Assembly (NCBI GenBank): GCA_947453145.1
Contig: CANGFA010000005.1
Coordinates: 29,459 to 93,458 of the forward strand
Direction: 5' to 3'
Length of the DNA: 64,000 nucleotides
Source: Bacteroidota bacterium
Lineage (GTDB): Bacteria; Bacteroidota; Bacteroidia; Chitinophagales; Chitinophagaceae
This document shows, one piece after another, positions 35,562 to 45,400 of the stretch. The notes below the pieces were generated by a model that was not told the DNA's origin, did no database searches, and saw only the letters and a list, made by a program, of their open reading frames with translations. Numbering within the stretch: the first letter of the stretch is position 1; every line of letters starts with the position of its first letter. A program made the position numbers and the translations under genes.

Positions 35562-37139
35562 TTATGGTAGCTGTGCAATAAATCTCCCGTCCAACTGGTT
35601 CAACACTTCAAAATACCCCTGCTTATACCATTGCATTCTTGCCATGGAAGCAAGTACTTGATTTTGAATATAACTTTTATTTTTTTCCAATGACCTTAGC
35701 ATTATTTTTTGAGCCGGACTAGCATAATTAATGAGGGCACTCCAGGTATCAACCGTTTTGTAAGTGTTTAAAAAATCGGTGGTATTTTTTAAAGAACTCA
35801 TTTTGCTTCGTTCTTTTAAATACCAATGCAAAACAAAATCACTCAATAAATTATCGTCCAATAATTGACCGTATGCGGAATCTAAAATAATGGTAGAACC
35901 TGCTACATATGCATCCGGGAATATGCCTCCGCCTCCATAAACCGTTTTCCCTTTTGGTGTTTTATAGGCCTTTCCTTTAAAAGTGGAATCTTTTTTGCCA
36001 TTCGCATTTTCTTCAATCCTGTTAATATAATCATGCTGGTAAGCCATCTTCCCTTTTTCAAAAGACCTTTGAATATTTCTACCCAGTGGTGTATAGTATT
36101 TAGCAATGGTTAATCTTAATGCACCTCCATTGGATAAATTAAACTGCTGCTGCACCAAGCCTTTTCCAAAGGAAGGTCTACCAACAATAGTTGCCCTGTC
36201 CCAATCCTGCAATGCGCCAGCTAATACTTCACTTGCAGATGCAGAAGATTCATCCATCCAAACTGTAATAGCCCCTTGTTCAAACAAACCTTCTCTTTTA
36301 CTAAAATAATCTGCCCTAGGAGCATGTTCCCCTTGTGTGTAAACCAATAATTTATTTCCAGGGATCAATTCATCGGCTATTGCAACTGCTTCGGATAATA
36401 TTCCACCTCCATTTCCTCTTAAATCTAATACCAAAGACTTAATACTGTCTTTAATTAATGGCTCTAAAGCTTGCATAAAAGCCTCATAGGTTCTATCAGC
36501 AAATTTGTTGATTTTAATATACCCAACACCCGGCTTAATTTGATAAGCCGCATCCACCGACGAAGATGGAATATTATCCCTTTGGATGATGATGGTTTTA
36601 GTGGATTTACCAGATAGTACAAGTAATTTTATTTTTGTATCTGCTGGCCCTTTTAAATTTGAACGAAGTGCTTCTGCCTCCCATTTTTTGCCAGACAATT
36701 GAAGGGTATCATTTGCCTTTAACAAGATATCACCAATTTTTAAACCCGCCTTATCTGCAGGACCATCCTTCATCACATAAGCAACAAAAATGCTATCTCT
36801 TACTTGTTGAAATTCTATGCCTATCCCTTTAAAATTAGACATCAATTGTTCATTTGCATCCGTTAACTCAGCAGGCGAAATATACACCGAGTGAGGATCC
36901 AATTGAGACAAATAATAATTTATAAATTTCAAATCGGCACTGTCATTTGCGAGTTTATCAACATATTTTGATTTGACTAAATCAATGATTTCCTGTAGGG
37001 GTATATTTTCCTTAGACTGCAGTCCGTTGAATGAAAATTTACCTTTTAAAAAAACACCTAATAAAACCCCAATAAATAAGATAGCTGCATATTTAAGTGG
37101 AGAAGTCCAATTCCTGTTATTATTTTCTTGCATGTTCAT
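35562..37139 (-). CDS. S41-family carboxy-terminal processing protease
   Basis: This 525-residue periplasmic protease of the CtpA/Prc type is anchored by an N-terminal helix at about 15-31. A PDZ domain at about 85-180 contains GIGIEFQQVRDS and DGPADKAGLKIGDI. The serine-lysine catalytic pair is visible: serine in DESSASASEVLAG and lysine in RPSFGKGLVQQ. A C-terminal helical extension of about 120 residues follows. Such proteases trim or degrade envelope proteins. The gene stands alone, divergent from the kinase at 37196. Confidence 0.92.
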   Translation of the reverse strand: MNMQENNNRNWTSPLKYAAILFIGVLLGVFLKGKFSFNGLQSKENIPLQEIIDLVKSKYVDKLANDSADLKFINYYLSQLDPHSVYISPAELTDANEQLMSNFKGIGIEFQQVRDSIFVAYVMKDGPADKAGLKIGDILLKANDTLQLSGKKWEAEALRSNLKGPADTKIKLLVLSGKSTKTIIIQRDNIPSSSVDAAYQIKPGVGYIKINKFADRTYEAFMQALEPLIKDSIKSLVLDLRGNGGGILSEAVAIADELIPGNKLLVYTQGEHAPRADYFSKREGLFEQGAITVWMDESSASASEVLAGALQDWDRATIVGRPSFGKGLVQQQFNLSNGGALRLTIAKYYTPLGRNIQRSFEKGKMAYQHDYINRIEENANGKKDSTFKGKAYKTPKGKTVYGGGGIFPDAYVAGSTIILDSAYGQLLDDNLLSDFVLHWYLKERSKMSSLKNTTDFLNTYKTVDTWSALINYASPAQKIMLRSLEKNKSYIQNQVLASMARMQWYKQGYFEVLNQLDGRFIAQLP

Positions 37140-37195
37140 ATTCTAAGCGCTAAAATTACACTAAAAAGGTTATTTTCACACACAAGTCTTAACCT

Positions 37196-38047
37196 ATGCG
37201 CAAGAATTATATCATCGCCGATAGTGGTGCTACCAAATGTCAATGGACCCTTGTTATAGGGAACCAGAAAAAAACAATCTCTACCATTGGTATTAGCCCC
37301 TATTTTTTATCTACCGAGCAGATTATTGATACGATTGCAAAAGGTTTCAACAAAAAGATAGATACCTCTATTATTCATGCTGTTTATTTTTATGGCACCG
37401 GATTAAGTAACCCTTTGAATGTTGCTTCAATTAAAAAAGCACTTAAAAAAGTATTTCCTAAAGCAGCTTTAGATATTCAAACCGATCTAGTGGCCGTTGC
37501 TCGAGCTACATGCAAACATAATAAAGGGGTTACTTGTATTTTAGGTACTGGTTCAAATACTGGATTCTACAACGGTAAAAAAATGGTGAAAAATAGTCCG
37601 GGTTTAGGTTATGTTTTAGGAGACGAAGGCAGTGGTGCTTACTTAGGGAAAAAAGTGTTGCAATATTATTTATATCAAACCTTTGACGAAGAGCTGATGC
37701 ACTCCTTTGAAAGCAAGTATCAAATTAACAAGGATCAGATACTAGATGCGATTTATAAACAACCCTTGCCAAATAGATACATGGCTTCCTTTGCTCAATT
37801 TTTATCGGAGCATCGTGGACATTATATGATTGAAAATATTATCGAAGATGGCATTAACGATTTTTTCTTTGCGCATTTAAATAAATTAAATGAATCCTGG
37901 TTGTACCCTATTCATTTTGCAGGTTCGGTTGCCTATATTTTTAGAGATGTCATTAAACAATTGGCAACTGCTTATGAATTAGAAATTGGAACCATTGTAA
38001 AATCCCCTATGGAGGGATTAATTAAATTTCATCAGCAAGGAAAATAA
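37196..38047 (+). CDS. BadF/BadG-type ATPase, probable N-acetylglucosamine kinase
   Basis: This 283-residue ASKHA-fold sugar kinase probably phosphorylates N-acetylglucosamine or a related amino sugar from cell-wall recycling. The phosphate-1 loop is DSGATKCQW at 9-17. The second phosphate motif is CILGTGSNTGFYNGK, and GLGYVLGDEGSGAYLGK is the signature shared with eukaryotic and bacterial GlcNAc kinases. The adenosine site AGSVAY is near 241. It overlaps nothing and precedes the 188-residue gene by 6 bases, so the two probably share a transcript. Confidence 0.8.
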   Translation: MRKNYIIADSGATKCQWTLVIGNQKKTISTIGISPYFLSTEQIIDTIAKGFNKKIDTSIIHAVYFYGTGLSNPLNVASIKKALKKVFPKAALDIQTDLVAVARATCKHNKGVTCILGTGSNTGFYNGKKMVKNSPGLGYVLGDEGSGAYLGKKVLQYYLYQTFDEELMHSFESKYQINKDQILDAIYKQPLPNRYMASFAQFLSEHRGHYMIENIIEDGINDFFFAHLNKLNESWLYPIHFAGSVAYIFRDVIKQLATAYELEIGTIVKSPMEGLIKFHQQGK

Positions 38048-38053
38048 GAAGGC

Positions 38054-38620
38054 ATGCACGAAATTGAACCTTACTATCATTGGAGACATTTGTATATGGC
38101 CGAGGAAGATACCCGATCTCCTTTTTTTGGACAAACCTATAGTGAGTTTGAATTTTCTCAAACGGTTTACAATTATTATATACATCCTCAATGGGATGAA
38201 ATTGGAAGCAAAACATTGTATTTAAAAATAATTTATGCCGACTATGAACTGGGATTTGCCATTATTGAAATGATTGGAGAATGGAATGATGCCATTGAAA
38301 ATGATATCATGACTTTGAAAAGAGAACTACTAGAAAAGTTGATGGATGAAGGCATTTACAAATTCATCATCATCGCTGAAAATGTATTTAACTTTCACAA
38401 TGGAGACCGAGACTATTATGAAGAATTGTATGAAGAACTTTCAGATGATAATGGGTGGGCCGTTTTAATAAATATGCACCAAGCTGCTCAACATGATTTT
38501 TTGCAAAAGAAATTAAACCGGTACATTGAACTCATGGAGTTTGAAAAATGGAGAACCTATAAACCAGAAGATTTTTTTCTGCTTATAGATAAAAAATTAA
38601 ATGACCGGCTCGGGATTTAA
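38054..38620 (+). CDS. Conserved hypothetical cytosolic protein
   Basis: This 188-residue acidic protein has no signal peptide or membrane segment. It appears alpha/beta, with aromatic clusters (EPYYHWRHLYMAEED; YNYYIHPQWDEIG) and a helix-rich C-terminus. It has the look of a lineage-specific Chitinophagaceae protein, but I know no function. It is 6 bases downstream of the sugar kinase. Its stop codon overlaps the convergent TPR gene by four bases (38617-38620). Confidence 0.65.
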   Translation: MHEIEPYYHWRHLYMAEEDTRSPFFGQTYSEFEFSQTVYNYYIHPQWDEIGSKTLYLKIIYADYELGFAIIEMIGEWNDAIENDIMTLKRELLEKLMDEGIYKFIIIAENVFNFHNGDRDYYEELYEELSDDNGWAVLINMHQAAQHDFLQKKLNRYIELMEFEKWRTYKPEDFFLLIDKKLNDRLGI

Positions 38621-38928
38621 TAAACCAAGTCCTCATAAGCCCCCTGCAGTTCTCTATACGCATGGTCATCCTTAGCCAATTTACAAGCCGACATTCCCTT
38701 TTCATACCAATCAATGGCTTCCTGACGCTGTTCCAACTTTTCCAGTACTTTAGCTAAATGGTAGTAGGAACCAATATAATCCGGAGATTGGGATAGAATT
38801 TCAATAAATAAATCCCTTGCTTTTACATCCTCCCCAATTTTAATATATTCCAATGCCAATGCATGTCTTAGGAAATTATCCTGAGGTTGTTGGCTTAAAA
38901 ATTCCATTATTTTTTCAATTCGATTCAT
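38617..38928 (-). CDS. Small TPR protein
   Basis: This 103-residue protein is made almost wholly of tetratricopeptide repeats. Two to three helical pairs are visible: NFLRHALALEYIKIGEDVKARDLF; IGSYYHLAKVLEKLEQRQEAIDWYEKGM; and a capping helix. There is no signal peptide. It presumably mediates protein-protein contacts. It is monocistronic and convergent with the preceding gene. Confidence 0.75.
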   Translation of the reverse strand: MNRIEKIMEFLSQQPQDNFLRHALALEYIKIGEDVKARDLFIEILSQSPDYIGSYYHLAKVLEKLEQRQEAIDWYEKGMSACKLAKDDHAYRELQGAYEDLVY

Positions 38929-38967
38929 CCTATTTAAAATTCAATCTTATTGGTAAAAAAACTATCT

Positions 38968-38975
38968 TATATTTG
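38968..38975 (+). promoter_or_regulatory. Bacteroidota -7 box upstream of etfB
   Basis: TATATTTG fits TAnnTTTG, 48 bases before the etfB ATG. A TTG at 38950-38952 is 15 bases upstream, shorter than the usual spacer. Confidence 0.45.
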
Positions 38976-39023
38976 CATTAGTTGCATAAACAACTAATTT
39001 ATTAAAAACCAAAATTTGTGAAC

Positions 39024-39767
39024 ATGAACATTTTAGTTTGTATCAGCAAAACACCCGACACAACGGCTAAAATTGCTTTCGTCGAAGGTAATACAAAGTT
39101 TGATGAAAATGGAGTGCAGTGGATTATTAACCCCTACGACGAATGGTATTCATTGGTTCGTGCCATTGAGTTAAAAGAAAAAAATCCTAATGTAATAATA
39201 CATTTAATAACCGTTGGTGGAGCCGACACAGAACCCATTATCAGAAAAGCATTGGCATTGGGTGGTGACGAAGCCATTAGGGTGAACAATACAAGCAACG
39301 ACTCCATGGTAGTCGCTCAGGAAATAGCGGCAGTTGCTAAAGGGGGTGCTTATGATATGATCTTAACTGGTAAAGAAACGATTGACTATAATAGCGCAAG
39401 TATTGGTTCCATGTTATGTGCTTTATTAGACACCACATTTATTCCCAATGCTATTTCATTAGATGTTAATGGGAATACAGCAATTGTAAAAAGAGAAATA
39501 GAAGGGGGCGAAGAAACCTGCGAAACCAATATTCCATTTATTTTAAGTTGTCAAAAAGGAATGGCCGAACAAAGAATCCCTAACATGCGGGGTATTATGG
39601 CAGCCCGAACTAAACCATTAAAAGTATTGGAGGCCACTATTCATAATGAAACTACCAGCATCCAACAATTTGATATTCCTCCGGCGAAATCCGGTGTTAA
39701 ATTAGTTGACCCTTCAAATATGGATGAATTAGTAAGATTATTAAAGGAAGAAGCAAAAGTGATTTAA
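39024..39767 (+). CDS. etfB: Electron transfer flavoprotein beta subunit
   Basis: EtfB binds AMP and, with EtfA, carries electrons from acyl-CoA dehydrogenases to the quinone pool. I chose the ATG at 39024 (MNILVCISKTPDT), giving 247 residues; a GTG two codons earlier is less likely. Typical features are the N-terminal ILVCISKTPDT, the ALALGGDEAIRV segment, GKETIDYNSASIGSMLCALL and the IPNMRGIMAARTKPL signature. etfA follows 52 bases later. Confidence 0.93.
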   Translation: MNILVCISKTPDTTAKIAFVEGNTKFDENGVQWIINPYDEWYSLVRAIELKEKNPNVIIHLITVGGADTEPIIRKALALGGDEAIRVNNTSNDSMVVAQEIAAVAKGGAYDMILTGKETIDYNSASIGSMLCALLDTTFIPNAISLDVNGNTAIVKREIEGGEETCETNIPFILSCQKGMAEQRIPNMRGIMAARTKPLKVLEATIHNETTSIQQFDIPPAKSGVKLVDPSNMDELVRLLKEEAKVI

Positions 39768-39819
39768 TGAATTGTGCATTTTGCACTAAAAATTTTTATA
39801 CAACTTAATACATTATTTT

Positions 39820-40782
39820 ATGGTACTTATTTATATAGACCAGGATGAACAAGAAATAAAAAAAGCAAGTTTTGAAGCCATCTCTTATGGTGCGGCCTTA
39901 GCAAAACAACTAGGCACCCATGCAGAAGGCATTTTACTTGGCACTGTAAAAGAGTCCGTGGAAGCACTTGGAAAATACGGTGTTAGTATAGTTCATCAAG
40001 TAACTAATTCTGGATTAAATAATTTTGATGCAAGTGTGCATGCAACTGTTGTAACCGAAGCTGCAAAAAAATTAGGCGCAACCGTTATTGTATTTGCACA
40101 TAATATTAATGGCAAAGCAATTGCCCCTGCAGTAGCCGTAAAATTAAATGCGGGCTTAGTAGCCGGTGCATGTGCATTACCAAAAACAGATGCTGGATTC
40201 GTAGTCACTAAAACAGTGTTTTCTGGCAAAGCTTTTGCCTCTATTAAAATTGAAACACCCATTAAAGTAATTTCAGTAAATCAAAATAGTTTTGGGGTGA
40301 TTGTTGGAGAAGGAAATGCAACGCTAGAAAATTTGGATTTACCTGTACCAGCTAGTAAAATAAAAATTACTTCCATAGATAAAATAAAAGGTGAAGTTCC
40401 TTTAACAGAAGCCAGCTTAGTAGTTAGTGGTGGACGTGGTTTAAAAGGCCCTGAAAATTGGGGTATATTATTAGATTTAGCAAAAGCATTGGGCGCGTCT
40501 ACTGCTTGTAGTCGTCCAGTTTCGGATGCGGACTGGAGACCACATCACGAACATGTAGGTCAAACTGGAATTCAAATTGCCCCTAATTTATATATTGCTA
40601 TTGGCATTTCGGGTGCCATCCAGCATTTAGCTGGGGTAAATCGTAGCAAAACCATTGTGGTCATTAATAAGGACCCAGAAGCACCCTTTTTTAAGGCGGC
40701 CGATTATGGTGTGATTGGCGATGCTTTTGAGGTAGTTCCTGCCCTAACTGCAGCAATTTTAAAATCTAAGGCCGGCGCATAG
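39820..40782 (+). CDS. etfA: Electron transfer flavoprotein alpha subunit
   Basis: EtfA is the FAD-holding partner of EtfB, 320 residues as expected. The C-terminal FAD domain shows [54 protein letters not shown] and [20 protein letters not shown], all family signatures. With etfB it forms a two-gene unit used in fatty-acid or amino-acid oxidation. The ETF-quinone oxidoreductase gene is not in the window. Confidence 0.95.
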   Translation: MVLIYIDQDEQEIKKASFEAISYGAALAKQLGTHAEGILLGTVKESVEALGKYGVSIVHQVTNSGLNNFDASVHATVVTEAAKKLGATVIVFAHNINGKAIAPAVAVKLNAGLVAGACALPKTDAGFVVTKTVFSGKAFASIKIETPIKVISVNQNSFGVIVGEGNATLENLDLPVPASKIKITSIDKIKGEVPLTEASLVVSGGRGLKGPENWGILLDLAKALGASTACSRPVSDADWRPHHEHVGQTGIQIAPNLYIAIGISGAIQHLAGVNRSKTIVVINKDPEAPFFKAADYGVIGDAFEVVPALTAAILKSKAGA

Positions 40783-40792
40783 ATTTTATATT

Positions 40793-40800
40793 TAAATTTG
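40793..40800 (+). promoter_or_regulatory. Bacteroidota -7 box upstream of the bifunctional nuclease gene
   Basis: TAAATTTG fits TAnnTTTG and lies 16 bases before the ATG at 40817. Confidence 0.4.
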
Positions 40801-40816
40801 TGTCATTAAGCAATCT

Positions 40817-41413
40817 ATGCAAAAGATAGAACTAGAAATTGTGGCACTCTCTCATAGCATTACCCAATCTAACTCCTATGCAGTTATTTTAGGGGAGCTA
40901 GGCGGCTTGCGCAGACTTCCCATTGTGATAGGCGGATTCGAAGCACAAGCCATTGCTGTTGCTTTGGAAAACATGCACCCTTCCAGGCCACTCACGCATG
41001 ATTTAATGAAAAACTTTATGACTGCTTTTGATATTGCTTTGCAAGAAGTATATATCTGTGATTTACAGGAAGGTATTTTTTATTCAAAATTAGTTTGCTT
41101 TACTGCTAATGATACCATCGAAATTGATAGCAGAACCAGTGATGCATTGGCATTAGCAGTGCGTTTTGGTTGTCCTATTTATGTTAATGCAGATATATTA
41201 GAGCAAGCGGGTATTGAAAATGAAGGTGGCGAAAAAGAACGCAGTCCTATTTCTGCACAGAATATTCAACCTGATTCCGAGAATGATCTTTCAAAATTAT
41301 CACTAAGTGAATTAAATACTTTATTAAACGAAGTATTAGAACAAGAGGATTATATCCGCGCTATTGACATCAGAGATGAAATTGCAAAAAGAAATGAGCA
41401 AAAGAAATCTTAA
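40817..41413 (+). CDS. Bifunctional nuclease (BFN/DUF151) family protein with UVR motif
   Basis: This 198-residue protein has the DUF151 domain at about 1-130: SYAVILGELGGLRRLPIVIGGFEAQAIA, RPLTHDLM and SRTSDALALAVRFGCPIYVN. At the C-terminus (about 160-195) a UVR-like helical hairpin (LNEVLEQEDYIRAIDIRDEIAKR) may bind protein. The plant relative has DNase and RNase activity, but bacterial roles are unclear. It precedes ispE by 11 bases on the same strand. Confidence 0.85.
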   Translation: MQKIELEIVALSHSITQSNSYAVILGELGGLRRLPIVIGGFEAQAIAVALENMHPSRPLTHDLMKNFMTAFDIALQEVYICDLQEGIFYSKLVCFTANDTIEIDSRTSDALALAVRFGCPIYVNADILEQAGIENEGGEKERSPISAQNIQPDSENDLSKLSLSELNTLLNEVLEQEDYIRAIDIRDEIAKRNEQKKS

Positions 41414-41424
41414 CTCATTTACCC

Positions 41425-42246
41425 ATGATTGCATTTCCCAATTGTAAAATTAATTTAGGCTTATCCATAACCGCAAAACGAGCGGATGGTTACCACGAAT
41501 TAGAAACCGTATTTTATCCGGTTGGATTGCAGGACATGGTAGAAATCATACATAATAATGATTCAATAAATCCAATTCAATTCTCCAATACCGGACTTGC
41601 TATACCTGGGGATGAAACACAAAATCTTTGTGTAAAAGCATATAATTTACTAAAGAAAGATTTTCCTGCTATCCCTTCTGTTAAAATGCACTTGCATAAG
41701 CATATACCCATGGGAGCTGGGCTGGGCGGAGGTTCTAGTGATGGTACTGCAGTACTTAAATTATTAAATCAATTGTTTAATTTAGGTCTTAATACAAATC
41801 AATTAGTTCACTATGCTGCTCAATTAGGAAGCGATTGTCCTTTTTTTGTATATGACACGGCATGTCACGCCACAGGGCGTGGTGAAATTTTACAACCATA
41901 CCCTTGCGATTTATCTAATTATAAAATTGCTTTAATACATCCAGGAATTCATGTTTCCACTGGATGGGCATTTGGTCAGTTGCAACCTCATGCAAAAGAA
42001 AAATTGATTCACGAAATTATTGCACAACCCATTGAGTCATGGAAAGCTTCACTTGTGAATGATTTTGAAGCGCCTATTTTTATAGCACATCCAATTCTAC
42101 AAACCATTAAAGATGAATTATACAAACAAGGTGCCATTTATGCAAGTATGAGTGGTTCTGGAAGTTCAATATTTGGTATTTTTCCTGCAACATTTGTTTG
42201 GCCTTCTACTTTCATGAAGAACCAATTTAGAAACGACTATATTTAA
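41425..42246 (+). CDS. ispE: 4-diphosphocytidyl-2-C-methyl-D-erythritol kinase
   Basis: IspE phosphorylates CDP-ME in the non-mevalonate isoprenoid pathway. The 273-residue GHMP kinase has the substrate-site N-terminus (NCKINLGLSITAKRADGYHELETVFYPV). Its ATP motif is PMGAGLGGGSSDGTA and the third motif is SMSGSGSSIFGIF. It is probably co-transcribed with the bifunctional nuclease gene upstream. Confidence 0.95.
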   Translation: MIAFPNCKINLGLSITAKRADGYHELETVFYPVGLQDMVEIIHNNDSINPIQFSNTGLAIPGDETQNLCVKAYNLLKKDFPAIPSVKMHLHKHIPMGAGLGGGSSDGTAVLKLLNQLFNLGLNTNQLVHYAAQLGSDCPFFVYDTACHATGRGEILQPYPCDLSNYKIALIHPGIHVSTGWAFGQLQPHAKEKLIHEIIAQPIESWKASLVNDFEAPIFIAHPILQTIKDELYKQGAIYASMSGSGSSIFGIFPATFVWPSTFMKNQFRNDYI

Positions 42247-42269
42247 AAAAACATATCAAGCTGCATTGC

Positions 42270-42307
42270 GAACGTTCGTTATTTAATATTTTTTAACGAA
42301 AACGTTC
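42270..42307. promoter_or_regulatory. Imperfect inverted repeat in the gltB leader
   Basis: GAACGTTCGTTA (42270-42281) faces TAACGAAAACGTTC (42294-42307), pairing except for a two-base bulge. Each arm holds an AACGTT palindrome, and the two palindromes are centred about 30 bases apart. It could be an operator for gltB or the terminator of ispE; the following T-run is weak. Confidence 0.45.
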
Positions 42308-42432
42308 TCATTTTATAAAATATCAAATGGTTAGTAATTTTATTAACTATCTACTACCTAACTGATTGTTTTTTTGTAATTTTCCACAGATCGCTTACCC
42401 TAAGAATTTATCCTTAAAATAATTGAAGAAGT

Positions 42433-45400
42433 ATGATGGAAAATCAGCAATTAGGATTGTATGATCCTGCTTATGAACACGATGCCTGTGGTATTGGATT
42501 TGTTGCCAATATAAAAGGAATAAAGTCACACCAAAATGTAGGAGACGCATTAACTATTTTGGAGAACATGGAACACCGTGGTGCAAGCGGCAGTGAAGTA
42601 AATACAGGAGATGGTGCTGGGATTATGATTCAAATTCCACATGAATTTTTCTTTGATGAGTTATTGCCTACTGGATTAGCTTTACCAAATGCTGGTGAAT
42701 ACGGAGTGGGATTTATATTTTTCCCTACAGAAAAAGGTATTGCAGAAGAATGTAAAGAAATATTTGCGCGCGCGGCCGAAAAATTAAACATCGAAATTAT
42801 TGGTTATAGAAAAGTACCAGTTAACAGAGGGGACATTGGGCCAACTGCATTATCAGTAGAGCCCCTCATGGAACAAGTTTTTGTTAAAAAGCCGGATCAC
42901 GTAAAAGATGCCGAAGATTTTGAACGTAAATTATTTATTTTAAGAAACTACGCATCACATACTATAAATAATAGCATTAAAAAAGATGCGATTGGATTTT
43001 ATATTACTTCTCTTTCACAAAATACTATTGTTTATAAAGGACAATTAACAAGTCACCAAGTGCGTGAATATTTCCCGGACCTAAGTGATAAAAGAGTAGT
43101 GTCAGCATTTGGATTAGTGCACTCTCGCTTTGCTACCAATACATTCCCTTCTTGGAAATTAGCTCAACCATTCAGATACATTGCACACAATGGAGAGATC
43201 AATACCTTACAAGGAAACCTAAACTGGTTACGCTCTAACGAATCTAGTTTCTTCTCTCCCTATTTTAGCAAGGAGGAATTGGATATGGTATTGCCTGTGG
43301 TTACTTCCGGACAATCGGATAGTGCTTGTTTGGACAACGTCATTGAACTATTAACCTTAAGTGGTCGAAGCTTACCACATGTAATGATGATGTTAATTCC
43401 GGAAGCATGGGATGGCAATGATTTAATGGACCCCATTAAAAAAGCATTTTATGAATACCATGCTGCCATTATGGAACCATGGGATGGTCCAGCTTCTATT
43501 TCCTTTACCAATGGAAAAATGATTGGTGCCACTTTGGATAGAAATGGTTTACGTCCTTCCAGATATTGTGTGACCAATGACGATCGAGTGATTATGGCTT
43601 CAGAAACAGGAGCACTTCCTATCGACCAAACAACTGTAGTGGAAAAAGGTCGTTTGCAACCAGGTAAAATGTTCGTTGTGGACATGGAAGCGGGACGAAT
43701 TATTAGCGACACCGAATTAAAAGAAAAAATATGCAGCCAACAAACTTATGGAGATTGGTTAAATAAATATAAAATTAGATTAGAAGAATTACCAGAGCCA
43801 AGAATTCAGTTCACCCATTTGGAGCACGATCAAATTTTTAAATACCAAAAAGCGTTTGGTTATAGCAAAGAGGATTTAGAACAAATCATTATTCCAATGG
43901 CATTGGATGGCAAAGAGCCTATTGGTTCCATGGGCACCGATACGCCACTTGCTGTATTAAGCGATCAGCCGCAACATATTACCAGTTACTTTAAACAATT
44001 GTTTGCGCAGGTTACCAACCCGCCTATCGATCCAATCAGAGAACGAATGGTTATGTCTTTAGCAACCTTCGTTGGAAGTCAAGGAAGTTTATTAATTGAA
44101 GATCCTATGGCAAGTCACTGTGTTGCTTTAAAACACCCTATTTTAAGCAATCACGAACTAGAGAAAATTAGAAGTATTGATACGGGCATATTCCAAGCAA
44201 AAACTTTGCAATGTTATTTTAGAGCAGACGGGAAAGAAGGTTCATTAAAAAGAGGTTTAGATCGTTTATGCAGATACGCAGTAGATGCAGTGGAAGACGG
44301 ATTTGAAGTATTGGTATTAACGGATAGATCTATAGATTCTGAACACGCAGCAATTCCTTCATTATTAGCATGTTCATCGGTTCATCATCACTTAATTAAA
44401 AAAGGCTTAAGAGGTAAAGTGGGTATCATTGTAGAAGCAGGAGACGTTTGGGAAGTACATCACTATGCATGTTTAATTGGGTTTGGCGCCACTGCTATTA
44501 ATCCATATTTAGCTATGTCAAGCATTCGTGATATGAAATTAAGTGGACATATCAAAACAGACCTTGACGACAAATACTTAAAGAAAAACTACATTAAAGC
44601 AGTGAATGAAGGATTGTATAAAGTTTTCTCTAAAATGGGTATCTCTACTTTGCAATCCTATCAAGGCGCACAAATTTTTGAAATTATTGGTATTAATAAG
44701 GATGTAGTGAATAGACATTTTACCGGAGCTACTTCTCGTATTGAAGGAATGGGATTAGATGAAATAGCAAAAGAAATTTTAGCAAAACACAATATTGCCT
44801 TCCCCAAAAAATCTGCAGACCTAGATCGTTTACCAGTGGGTGGAATTTACCAATGGAAACGCCGAGGAGAAGCGCATTTATTTAATCCGCAAACTATTCA
44901 CGCATTACAGCATGCAACGAGTACGGGCGATTATGCGAGTTTCAAAAAATATTCAAAGTTGGTTAATGATCAAGGTGATAAAGCATGTACCTTAAGAAGT
45001 TTATTTGAATTCAAACCAACACGCCCTTCTATTTCTATTGACGAAGTAGAACCAGCAAGTGCTATTTACAAACGCTTTGCTACGGGTGCCATGTCCTTTG
45101 GATCTATCTCTTGGGAAGCACATACTACCCTTGCCATTGCAATGAACCGTTTAGGTGGAAAAAGTAATACTGGAGAAGGTGGAGAGGACCCTATCCGTTA
45201 TGAAAAAATGGAAAACGGTGATTCCATGCGAAGTGCTATCAAGCAAGTTGCGAGTGCCCGTTTTGGAGTTACCAGTCAATATTTAACGGAAGCGTACGAA
45301 ATTCAAATTAAAATGGCACAAGGTGCAAAGCCTGGTGAAGGCGGACAATTACCGGGTGATAAAGTGGATGACTGGATTGGAAGAACAAGACACTCTACAC

